Assembly (NCBI GenBank): GCA_039934635.1
Contig: JBDTLT010000143.1
Coordinates: forward strand, 1-13,749
Length of the DNA: 13,749 bases
Direction of reading: 5' to 3'
Source: DATLFA01 sp039934635
Lineage (GTDB): Bacteria > Actinomycetota > Acidimicrobiia > Acidimicrobiales > WLNW01
In this document: in pieces, positions 7,487 through 13,573 of the stretch
Layout: each line of letters starts with the position of its first letter
Numbering within the stretch: position 1 is the stretch's first letter
Position numbers and translations under genes: made by a program
Notes under the pieces: model-generated
The model's database searches: none
What the model saw: only the letters and a program-made list of their open reading frames with translations
What the model was told of the DNA's origin: nothing

Positions 7487-8689
7487 ATGTTCACCATTCC
7501 CGAACATGTGCGGCCGTTGCGCGACCGTGTGCTGCGTTTCGTCGAAGATCGGGTGCAGCCGCGCGAGGCCGAGCTCGATCGACCGTGGGCCGAATCGGTC
7601 TCGACGCTGAAAGAGTTACACGGCGAAGCGAAACGCGAAGGCCTGTGGGCGCTCGGTCATCCGAAAGAGATCGGTGGCGGTGGGCTGCCGATGCGCGACT
7701 ACCTGTACATCAACGAGGTCGTCGGTCGCAGCGAGCCGGCGATGGCGGCATTGGGCACCAACACGTTGCAGTCCGCGTTGCTCTTGCACAAACACGCCGC
7801 GCCGTGGATGCGAAGCGCGTTGCTGGAGCCGCTCGTGACGAACGGGCACGGTGTCAGCTTTGGCGTCACCGAACCCGGCGTCGCGTCGAGTGACCCTACG
7901 CAGCTGCGAACGCGCGCCGAGCTACGCGGCGACGAGTGGGTGATCAGCGGGCGCAAGTGGTTCATCAGCTGGGTCGACCGTTCGCACCACGTGATGGTGG
8001 TGTGTCGCACCGAGCCCGACGATGTGCCAGTGCATCGAGCGTTCTCGATGATCGTGGTCCCGACCGATGCGCCGGGGTTTCGTATCGTGCGTGATCTGCC
8101 GGTGCTCGGTTTGCACGACGTGTTGTCCGGACACTTCGAGCTGGAGTTCGACGAAGTTCGCGTGCCGGCCGATCACCTGCTCGGGCCCCGCGGTGCAGGT
8201 TTCACGCTGTCGCAGGATCGACTCGGGCCGGGCCGCATCTATCACTGCATGCGGTGGCTGGGCATGGCGCAGCGTGCGTTCGATCTGTTGTGCCGACGCG
8301 CCAACGGTCGCGAGACCGGTGGTCGTCCGCTGGCCGACTATCAGCTCGTGCAGCAGATGATCTTCGACAGCTACTGCGAGATCCAGAGTGCGCGGTTGAT
8401 GGTGCTGCACACCGCCGAGCTCATCGATCGCGGCGACCAGGCTCGCGTCGAGATCAGCGCCATCAAGGTGCAGTGTGCGCGCATGGTGCACAACGTCGTC
8501 GACCGGGCGATGCAAGTGCACGGCGGCGAGGGCATGACCAGCGATACGCCGCTCGAGGCGATGTACCGCCACGCCCGCTACGGCCGCATCGTCGACGGGC
8601 CCGACGAGGTGCACGTGCAGCGCGTCGCGCGACGGGTAGCCCGTCATTACGCTGACGGCGGCGACGGTTGGGATTTCGCGCTGCGCTGA
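7487..8689 (+). CDS. acyl-CoA dehydrogenase, ACAD10/11 type (LvaC-like)
   Basis: A 400-residue FAD enzyme with the usual N-terminal helical, middle beta-barrel and C-terminal helical domains. FGVTEPGVASSDPTQL (125-140) is the FAD/substrate loop in the form special to ACAD10/11 (TEPxVASSDxT). WFISW (158-162) contacts flavin. QVHGGEGM (343-350) and YGRIVDGPDEVH (365-376) close the C-terminal domain. Where most family members have the catalytic Glu (YEG), this one has Asp370 (VDG), as is usual in the ACAD10/11 clade. In the LvaC and ACAD11 systems such enzymes remove phosphate from 4-phosphoacyl-CoA to give enoyl-CoA for beta-oxidation. Start ATG 7487 has GAGAGGAAGG just upstream. It sits 10 bp after the kinase gene and is almost surely co-transcribed with it. 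Confidence 0.9.
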   Translation: MFTIPEHVRPLRDRVLRFVEDRVQPREAELDRPWAESVSTLKELHGEAKREGLWALGHPKEIGGGGLPMRDYLYINEVVGRSEPAMAALGTNTLQSALLLHKHAAPWMRSALLEPLVTNGHGVSFGVTEPGVASSDPTQLRTRAELRGDEWVISGRKWFISWVDRSHHVMVVCRTEPDDVPVHRAFSMIVVPTDAPGFRIVRDLPVLGLHDVLSGHFELEFDEVRVPADHLLGPRGAGFTLSQDRLGPGRIYHCMRWLGMAQRAFDLLCRRANGRETGGRPLADYQLVQQMIFDSYCEIQSARLMVLHTAELIDRGDQARVEISAIKVQCARMVHNVVDRAMQVHGGEGMTSDTPLEAMYRHARYGRIVDGPDEVHVQRVARRVARHYADGGDGWDFALR

Positions 8690-8709
8690 GGACGTGGCAT
8701 TCTGGACGC

Positions 8710-9330
8710 GTGGGGCGACAGCGGTGGGTGCTGTTGGTGGGAACGGTTGCGCTCCTCTTTGTCGCGCCGGTGTCGTGTGGCGGCACTAGTTCCTCGGGAG
8801 GTACGTCGGCCGCGTGTACTCCGGCGGACGTTCCCCGCGGAGCCAACGTGACCGTCGACTGGATCACGTTCGGCAGTTGGATGTGGTCGCCGGGCAGCGT
8901 GCCGGTTGTCGTGGCGTTCGCGACCGCAGTCACCGACCGCGGTGGCGATCAGTCGGGCCGCCGCAAGATCGAACTGCGGTCACCCGAAGTGCTCGCGGGC
9001 ACGGTGCCGGAGGCGTTTTTCGTCGACAAGATCTCCATCCAGCACGCGAAGGCAATCATGAACGACAGTGACCGGTTGCTGGTGTGGGGATGGCCGGGCT
9101 TTCCTCAGCCCAAGGTCTTCGGAAACATGGTTGTCGCTTCGGGCGACGGCACGGTGAGATTCCTCGGCAACTGCATTCCTCGCTTCGATGGCGCGTTCGC
9201 GGCATTCGTGGCGTCGGGAGGTTCATCGGAGCCGGCGGTGGATGTGCTCGTGCGCATCCTGCAAGACCCGACCGGCGAGACAGCGATGCGTTTCAAGGCA
9301 ACCGCGGGCTTGACCTCAGCCGGCCCTTGA
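8710..9330 (+). CDS. exported protein of unknown function, possible lipoprotein
   Basis: A 206-residue protein that I do not recognise. The N-terminus MGRQRW is basic and is followed by a hydrophobic stretch (residues 7-20) and then APVSCGGTSSSGG. Cys23 followed by a Gly/Ser-rich linker looks like a lipoprotein, but Pro at -3 of the lipobox is non-standard, so cleavage by signal peptidase I or simple anchoring is possible. The mature part has beta-rich stretches (VTVDWITFGSW, VPVVVAFATAV, KVFGNMVVAS) and a second cysteine (FLGNCIPRF) that could pair with Cys37. GTG 8710 is chosen because it gives a clean signal peptide; a longer frame overlaps the dehydrogenase end. The gene follows the dehydrogenase by 20 bp and may be read through from it. 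Confidence 0.65.
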   Translation: MGRQRWVLLVGTVALLFVAPVSCGGTSSSGGTSAACTPADVPRGANVTVDWITFGSWMWSPGSVPVVVAFATAVTDRGGDQSGRRKIELRSPEVLAGTVPEAFFVDKISIQHAKAIMNDSDRLLVWGWPGFPQPKVFGNMVVASGDGTVRFLGNCIPRFDGAFAAFVASGGSSEPAVDVLVRILQDPTGETAMRFKATAGLTSAGP

Positions 9331-9363
9331 CTGGGCGCGACCGTTGCCTCACACTCTGTTGCG

Positions 9364-9567
9364 ATGCGTGATACCAAACAGATCGGCCTCGGAAGCCGCT
9401 GGCTCTTGATGGCGATTGGCCTCGTCATGTCGATCGGCCTTTTCGGCTCCAGTCTCTTCGCGCATGTCGTCGGCCTTGCGGGAGTCGTGCTGGTCGTGTC
9501 CGCGATTGGGCTGGTCGAGCTTGCGATGGCCCTTTGGTATCGATGGCAACGCGCTGCCGCTGACTGA
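9364..9567 (+). CDS. small two-helix membrane protein, unknown function
   Basis: A 67-residue protein with a short basic N-terminus (MRDTKQIGLGSRW), two hydrophobic helices (about 12-33 and 36-58) and a basic end (YRWQRAAAD). No family is recognised. The hydrophobic pattern and well-placed charges (inside-positive at both ends, so a hairpin with both termini in the cytosol) argue for a real gene, although no strong ribosome binding site precedes ATG 9364. It begins 33 bp after the exported-protein gene and is the last gene before the gene-free structured region. Confidence 0.5.
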   Translation: MRDTKQIGLGSRWLLMAIGLVMSIGLFGSSLFAHVVGLAGVVLVVSAIGLVELAMALWYRWQRAAAD

Positions 9568-9613
9568 AGGTCGGTGCCGACAGCTCCCGCTCGTCGGCCT
9601 CTTCCTGATTCCC

Positions 9614-9804
9614 TGCTCATTCTCCGGTGACGAAATGGGATGCTCGCGGCCCGTGGGGACGCGGGCACGCCCTCGAGATTCTCGTAGCCGAAAGGCACGC
9701 CTGCCGTGCTTTTCGACACGCAGAACGAAAGGTTGGAGCCGCCCCAGCGGTGGCGCAAGCGGTTGAAGGACGGCCCGCTCCATTTCGTCACCGGAGAATG
9801 AGCA
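9614..9804. mobile_element. 191-bp inverted-repeat element, MITE-like
   Basis: The left end 9614-9638 (beginning TGCTCATTCTCCGGTGACG) is the exact reverse complement of the right end 9780-9804, 25 of 25 bases. Near the middle CGAAAGGCACG (9689-9699) pairs with CGTGCTTTTCG (9705-9715) around a 5-nt loop, with one G-T pair, so the whole element can fold back on itself. Short imperfect direct repeats lie just outside (GATTCCC 9607-9613; GATTGCC 9808-9814) but are offset by 3 bp on the right, so they are weak evidence for a target duplication. There is no transposase. It fits a non-autonomous miniature transposable element; a structured RNA is the alternative. Confidence 0.55.
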
Positions 9805-9837
9805 TGCGATTGCCAACAGGGGACGGCCCGGCCGCGA

Positions 9838-9885
9838 CGCGGCTCGGAGCCGCGCGACGAAGTGCGCGGCGTCCCCGCGGGGACG
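9838..9885. repeat. two adjacent GC-rich palindromes upstream of the SDR gene
   Basis: CGCGGCTC (9838-9845) and GAGCCGCG (9847-9854) form an 8-bp inverted repeat around one base. CGTCCCCGCGGGGACG (9870-9885) is a perfect 16-bp palindrome. They lie 59-106 bp before the SDR start. They could be regulator sites, a leader hairpin or a T-less terminator for the genes to the left. Nothing in the sequence decides between these. Confidence 0.5.
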
Positions 9886-9943
9886 TCCGCCGAGGCGTAG
9901 GTTCCGACCGATCACTTCGCACGACACGAAAGAGGCGACGTCA

Positions 9944-10753
9944 ATGCCGGACACCGAGTTCCAGGACAAGGTCGTGGTGGTGACAGGAGCAGGGTCGGGC
10001 ATCGGGTATGCAACGGCTCGTCGCTTTGCCGAGAGCGGCGCGATTGTCGGACTCAACGACGTGAATCCCGAGCGGGCATACGACGCGGCACGGGACTTCA
10101 ACGCCACCGGCGGCCGCTGCGAACCTCTCGTCTTCGACGTGACCGATTCGCATTCGGTCGATCAGGCGCTCGACATGTTGGCTGCCCGCGAAGGTCATCT
10201 GGATGTCGTCGTCAACAACGCCGGCATGTTGCGATCGGTGCCCGGGCATGGCGAGCGCCGGGCCGAGATGATGGCCAGGCGAGCCGCAGGTAAGCCGGGC
10301 GGATCGCTGGGCGTCACGGTCAACACCAGCGACACATTGTGGCGTGAGCATATGGCGGTCATGCTCGACGGCGTCTTCTATGGCACACGGGCCGCGCTGC
10401 GTCACATGGAAGCACAGGGCTTCGGCGCGATCGTCAACACTGCGAGCATCGGCGCGTTCCACCCGGCTCCTGACTATCCGTTCTACGCCGCCGCCAAAGC
10501 CGGTGTCGTCGCATTCACCCGTTCGGTCGGACACGAAGTCGCGGGCGCAGGCATCAGGGTCAACGCGGTTGCCCCCGGCTCGACGGCAACGGCGATCATG
10601 GCCGGCACCGAGACCGGTTCGTTCTCGTCACGCAACGCTTGTGGCCGCATCGGCAAGCCAGAGGAGATCGCGGAGGCGATCGCGTATTTGGCCAGCGACC
10701 GTGCGTCGTACTGCTTCGGTGACATTCTCACGATCAGCGGCGCCTGGGCGTGA
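9944..10753 (+). CDS. short-chain dehydrogenase/reductase (SDR)
   Basis: A 269-residue classical SDR. The nucleotide motif TGAGSGIG spans 14-21. Asp39 at the end of the second strand (LNDVN) favours NAD(H) over NADP(H). NNAG is at 91-94. The catalytic set is Ser168, Tyr181 and Lys185 (YAAAK), and the PG motif is at 211-212. Between NNAG and the active-site serine there is an extra segment of roughly 25-30 residues (about 97-131, GHGERRAEMM to TSDTLW), making the protein somewhat longer than the usual 250. Similar insertions occur in mycofactocin-associated or steroid/terpene-alcohol SDRs, but none of those pathways is shown here. ATG 9944 has AGAGG upstream. It is convergent with the next gene, 25 bp away. 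Substrate unknown. Confidence 0.9.
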   Translation: MPDTEFQDKVVVVTGAGSGIGYATARRFAESGAIVGLNDVNPERAYDAARDFNATGGRCEPLVFDVTDSHSVDQALDMLAAREGHLDVVVNNAGMLRSVPGHGERRAEMMARRAAGKPGGSLGVTVNTSDTLWREHMAVMLDGVFYGTRAALRHMEAQGFGAIVNTASIGAFHPAPDYPFYAAAKAGVVAFTRSVGHEVAGAGIRVNAVAPGSTATAIMAGTETGSFSSRNACGRIGKPEEIAEAIAYLASDRASYCFGDILTISGAWA

Positions 10754-10778
10754 ACAGTGCGTTTGGCAAGACGCGAGT

Positions 10779-11654
10779 TCAGACGTGCGACAGCACTTCG
10801 CGCGTCGCCACTGCGGCCAACAGAGCGGCCTCGGCCGCGGGCATTGCCTGGAGATCGCCGCTGAAGACCTCGACGCCGAGCACAGCGTCGGGATGGTCAG
10901 CGAGCAGTCGGCTCGTCCACTCGACGAGCGGCAGGTCACCTTTGCCCGGCAGCAGCCGTCCGGCCATCGGCACGTAGGCCGCACCTGGTTCGGGCTCGAT
11001 GCGATCGCACAGTTGGATGATCGAGATCATCCCCGGGGGAAGCCCGACGAGTTGTTCGAGGGTGCCACCGGATCGCACGAAGTGCCACGCGTCGAACATG
11101 ACACCGAAGTCGCGATCGTCGATGGCGTCGTAGATCTGGCGCGCGGTTGCGAGGCTGTCGATACCGGTATCGGGAATGAACTCGACACAGATCGCGAACC
11201 CGCGCTCGCGTGCCCGCGCCACGATCGGGCCGATCACATCGATCATCTCGGAGACCGGCACCGGCGAGCCGAGAAAGTGCGACAAGCTGATCGTCTCGGC
11301 GCCGACCGACTCGGCCATCGCGTAGCAATAGTCCTCGGTGAACTCGTAGAGCGTGCGGTGCTCGGGTGGCGCGCTGTCGGGCGTATGCGCGCCGGGTAAT
11401 CCGTTGAGCAACGGCTCGATCACGGCCACGCGTATGTTCTGCGCGGAGAGAGCCGATCGCAACGTCTCGTTGCTGACGCCGCCGGCGAGGGTGGCCGCGT
11501 AGAGGCGCGGCGAGACGCTGATCGAACCATAGGCTCCGATTGCCGCGGCATCGATCAACTCGAGCATCGTCGATGCGTTGACCGTGCCCCAACACAACAT
11601 GAGGTCATGGTCGCGCTCGCCATCATCGAGCGGGGAAGCGGGGCGGTCGTTCAT
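10779..11654 (-). CDS. second sugar-phosphate isomerase/epimerase-like TIM-barrel protein
   Basis: A 291-residue member of the same superfamily as the protein at 2951-3742. Likely metal or active residues are Glu158 (CVEFIP), Asp188 and His191 (FDAWHF), Gln214 with Asp217 (IIQLCDRIEP), Arg233 with PGKG (236-239) and Glu262 (GVEVFSG). The acidic residue normally found at the end of the second strand (Glu40 in the other copy) is replaced by Ser (YGSISVSP), so the chemistry may differ. The start is ATG 11654, which overlaps the TGA of the small membrane gene by 4 bp (ATGA); ATG 11600 is a possible inner start. It is last in the phosphate-transport operon and convergent with the SDR gene. Confidence 0.82.
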   Translation of the reverse strand: MNDRPASPLDDGERDHDLMLCWGTVNASTMLELIDAAAIGAYGSISVSPRLYAATLAGGVSNETLRSALSAQNIRVAVIEPLLNGLPGAHTPDSAPPEHRTLYEFTEDYCYAMAESVGAETISLSHFLGSPVPVSEMIDVIGPIVARARERGFAICVEFIPDTGIDSLATARQIYDAIDDRDFGVMFDAWHFVRSGGTLEQLVGLPPGMISIIQLCDRIEPEPGAAYVPMAGRLLPGKGDLPLVEWTSRLLADHPDAVLGVEVFSGDLQAMPAAEAALLAAVATREVLSHV

Positions 11655-11815
11655 CGAGAATGCCGGCTGCGGTCGTCCATGTACGAAAGGAATGCGAGTA
11701 GCACGTAGGCGCCGCAGAGAGAGAAGCCGACGTAGCGCAGCGAGGGTGGCGTGACGGGCACGAGAAGCGCGCAGGCCACCGCGGCCGTGATGAAGAAGAG
11801 CGCTCGTCGATCCAT
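11651..11815 (-). CDS. 54-residue two-helix membrane protein
   Basis: Starts at ATG 11815, preceded by GAGG 6 nt upstream that overlaps the PiT stop region. It encodes two hydrophobic helices (about residues 5-20 and 27-45), a basic N-terminus (MDRRALF) and a charged C-terminus (DDRSRHSR). No family is recognised. It lies 7 bp after the PiT gene and its stop overlaps the next start (ATGA), so it is translated in line with both; the spacing and ribosome binding site are the main evidence that it is real. It may be an accessory subunit of the transporter, which is inference only. Confidence 0.6.
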   Translation of the reverse strand: MDRRALFFITAAVACALLVPVTPPSLRYVGFSLCGAYVLLAFLSYMDDRSRHSR

Positions 11816-11822
11816 CGGTACC

Positions 11823-12818
11823 TCAGTTGAAGATGGCAACGATGCCATACGTGGCGGCCGCCATGACGGCAGCCCCGGGGATCGTGAAGACCCACGCCCA
11901 TGCGACACGGCGCGCCACGCCCCAGCGCACTGCCGACAGGCGATTGGCCGACCCTACGCCGACGATCGCGCCGGTGATCGTGTGCGTGGTCGACACGGGG
12001 ATGCCCTTGGCCGACACGAAGAACAACACCGCGGCCGAGGACGATTCGGCGGCGACTCCGCCCATCGGCTGGAGCTTGGTCAGCTTGGTGCCCATCGTGC
12101 GCACGATGCGCCAGCCGCCGAACAACGTGCCGAGCGCGATCGCGCTGTGCGCCGACAACACGACCCACGTCGGCACATCCGAGGTCGCGTCGACCTTTCC
12201 GCCGGCGATCAACAACGCAAGAATGATGCCCATCGTCTTCTGGGCGTCGTTGGCGCCGTGACCAAGGCTGAACATTGCGGCCGAAACGAGTTGCAGCGAT
12301 CGGAAGGTCTTGTTCACCACGCGCGGGCGCCGGCTGCGATGCACGATCCAGGTGATCACGATCGTGACACTGAACGCCAGGGCCAAGCCGATGAGCGGGG
12401 AGTACACGATGAACACGCCGATGCGGCGCAGGCCGGAGCCGATCAGCACGTGCGTGCCCGCCTTGGCCATGCCGGCGCCCATCATGCCGCCGACCAACGC
12501 GTGCGACGACGAAGAGGGGAGGCCGAGGATGGCGGTCACGATGTTCCAGATGATGGCGCCGACCAACGCGGCGAAGATGACGCCGATCGACTGCACGCTC
12601 GGCTCTACGACGTCCTTGGCGATGGTCGTCGCGACTTTTGTGCCAAAGACCAGGAATGCGATGAAGTTGAACGCCGCGGCCCACGCCACCGCGACGCGCG
12701 GACTGAGCACTCTCGTGGCCACGACGGTGGCGATCGAGTTGGCCGCGTCGTGGAAACCGTTGACGAAGTCGAATCCGAGGGCAACCGCGATGACGAGGTA
12801 GAGAAGAAACGTCTCCAT
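11823..12818 (-). CDS. pit: low-affinity inorganic phosphate permease, PiT family
   Basis: Cation-coupled uptake of metal-phosphate or phosphate across the inner membrane. The 331-residue protein shows both halves of the duplicated PiT fold. In half 1, GFDFVNGFHDAANSIATVVATR (15-36) is followed by LPSSSSHALVGG (100-111). In half 2, the paired signature is GHGANDAQKTMGI (186-198) and then PVSTTHTITGAIVG (274-287). About ten membrane helices are expected and the length is normal for the short bacterial PiT type. It follows the DUF47 gene by 16 bp, the common partner arrangement. Confidence 0.95.
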   Translation of the reverse strand: METFLLYLVIAVALGFDFVNGFHDAANSIATVVATRVLSPRVAVAWAAAFNFIAFLVFGTKVATTIAKDVVEPSVQSIGVIFAALVGAIIWNIVTAILGLPSSSSHALVGGMMGAGMAKAGTHVLIGSGLRRIGVFIVYSPLIGLALAFSVTIVITWIVHRSRRPRVVNKTFRSLQLVSAAMFSLGHGANDAQKTMGIILALLIAGGKVDATSDVPTWVVLSAHSAIALGTLFGGWRIVRTMGTKLTKLQPMGGVAAESSSAAVLFFVSAKGIPVSTTHTITGAIVGVGSANRLSAVRWGVARRVAWAWVFTIPGAAVMAAATYGIVAIFN

Positions 12819-12834
12819 CAGAGGTCTTCGAAGA

Positions 12835-13452
12835 TCACGCGTGCTTCACTGCGATGGTTGCGATCATCTTGGATGTGTCGTCGAAGGCGTCGAGCGCCTC
12901 TTCCATGGCATCGACGATGCCCATCCACTTGAGCACGGTGAACGTGTCGTACCTGCCCGAGAAGAGCTCGGCAGTGGTGCGCCGGTAGACATCGTCACCC
13001 GCAGCTTCGATCTTGTTGATCTCGTCGAGTTCGATCTGCATATCCCGCAGCTTGGACAGCTTGGCCACGAGCGCCACCAGTTGCTGCGCGGCCTGCCCGA
13101 GCAAGTCGATCATCTCGTGTACGCCGGGAATCGTTTCGGTCACGTGATGCAATCCGACGAGATCGGACGCGGCGCGCATGTTGTCGACTGCGTCATCGAG
13201 TTGTTCGGATAGGGCGTGGATGTCCTCGCGATCGAACGGGGTCACGATGACCACGTCGAGGCGTTGGCGGATGGCGCGGTTGAGCTCGTCACCCTTGCGC
13301 TCTGCTTCGACCACCCGCTTGGCCCGGTCGAAGCCGTTGGGCAGGTCTTCCATACGGGCCCGCAGTTCGCTGGCGCACAGGGCGGCGTTTTGCGCCGCCT
13401 CGTTGAACATCGAGTAGAACGATTCATCTCGGGGGACTAGACGAAACCGCAT
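12835..13452 (-). CDS. DUF47 family protein (PiT accessory, PhoU-like)
   Basis: A 205-residue, mostly helical cytosolic protein of the DUF47/YkaA family, related in fold to PhoU and nearly always encoded beside PiT permeases, whose activity it is thought to modulate. Typical features are the N-terminal FRLVPRDESFYSMFNEAA, the E-x-x-(G/A)-D-x-L-x-x-x-I segment (VEAERKGDELNRAIRQRL), VTPFDREDIHALSEQLDDAVD, and a last part with EAAGDDVYRRTTAELF and LKWMGIVDAMEEALD. ATG 13452 is chosen because the longer frame lacks family sequence and overlaps the divergent gene. GGAG stands 12 nt upstream. First gene of the phosphate operon. Confidence 0.93.
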   Translation of the reverse strand: MRFRLVPRDESFYSMFNEAAQNAALCASELRARMEDLPNGFDRAKRVVEAERKGDELNRAIRQRLDVVIVTPFDREDIHALSEQLDDAVDNMRAASDLVGLHHVTETIPGVHEMIDLLGQAAQQLVALVAKLSKLRDMQIELDEINKIEAAGDDVYRRTTAELFSGRYDTFTVLKWMGIVDAMEEALDAFDDTSKMIATIAVKHA

Positions 13453-13573
13453 GACCGCTGTTGTCTCCGTGTTCGGTGTCGAGACGCGGCGCGAAATGTA
13501 GGCGCGATCGGCGACTCGATGCCGGGTCGGCGAACCTGTGAAAGTGTGATGACTCGACATGGAGGGGGAAGAC
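13453..13573. promoter_or_regulatory. divergent intergenic region, phosphate operon / AhpD-like gene
   Basis: This 121-bp gap separates two genes that read away from each other and must hold both promoters. On the plus strand TGTGAT (13544-13549 region) precedes the gene at a distance fitting a -10. I see no clear tandem PhoP (pho box) repeats, so phosphate control is not shown by the sequence. Confidence 0.35.

Larger units (their letters stand above)
9568..9943. other. gene-free structured interval before the SDR gene
   Basis: This 376-bp gap has no convincing coding region. Open frames exist on both strands, but they are Arg/Pro/Ser-rich and read through the inverted repeats. It contains the 191-bp inverted-repeat element (9614-9804), a 10-bp direct repeat GGACGGCCCG (9768-9777 and 9821-9830), two strong hairpins (9838-9885) and the SDR ribosome binding site (AGAGG near 9930). 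No clear sigma-70-type promoter for the SDR gene was found. Confidence 0.6.

Noticed and set aside
9614..9804. Integron attC site
   Set aside because: The length and fold are in range, but the repeat ends lack the GTTRRRY/RYYYAAC core sites, and no integrase or cassette array is seen.
9349..10107. 252-codon and 228-codon minus-strand frames through the structured interval
   Set aside because: They run through both inverted repeats and into the SDR and exported-protein genes. The repeated CSFSGDEM text arises from the inverted repeat being read on both strands, not from a protein duplication.
11751..12932. 393-codon plus-strand frame opposite PiT
   Set aside because: It is antisense to an unmistakable PiT permease, and the translation is almost only charged residues.
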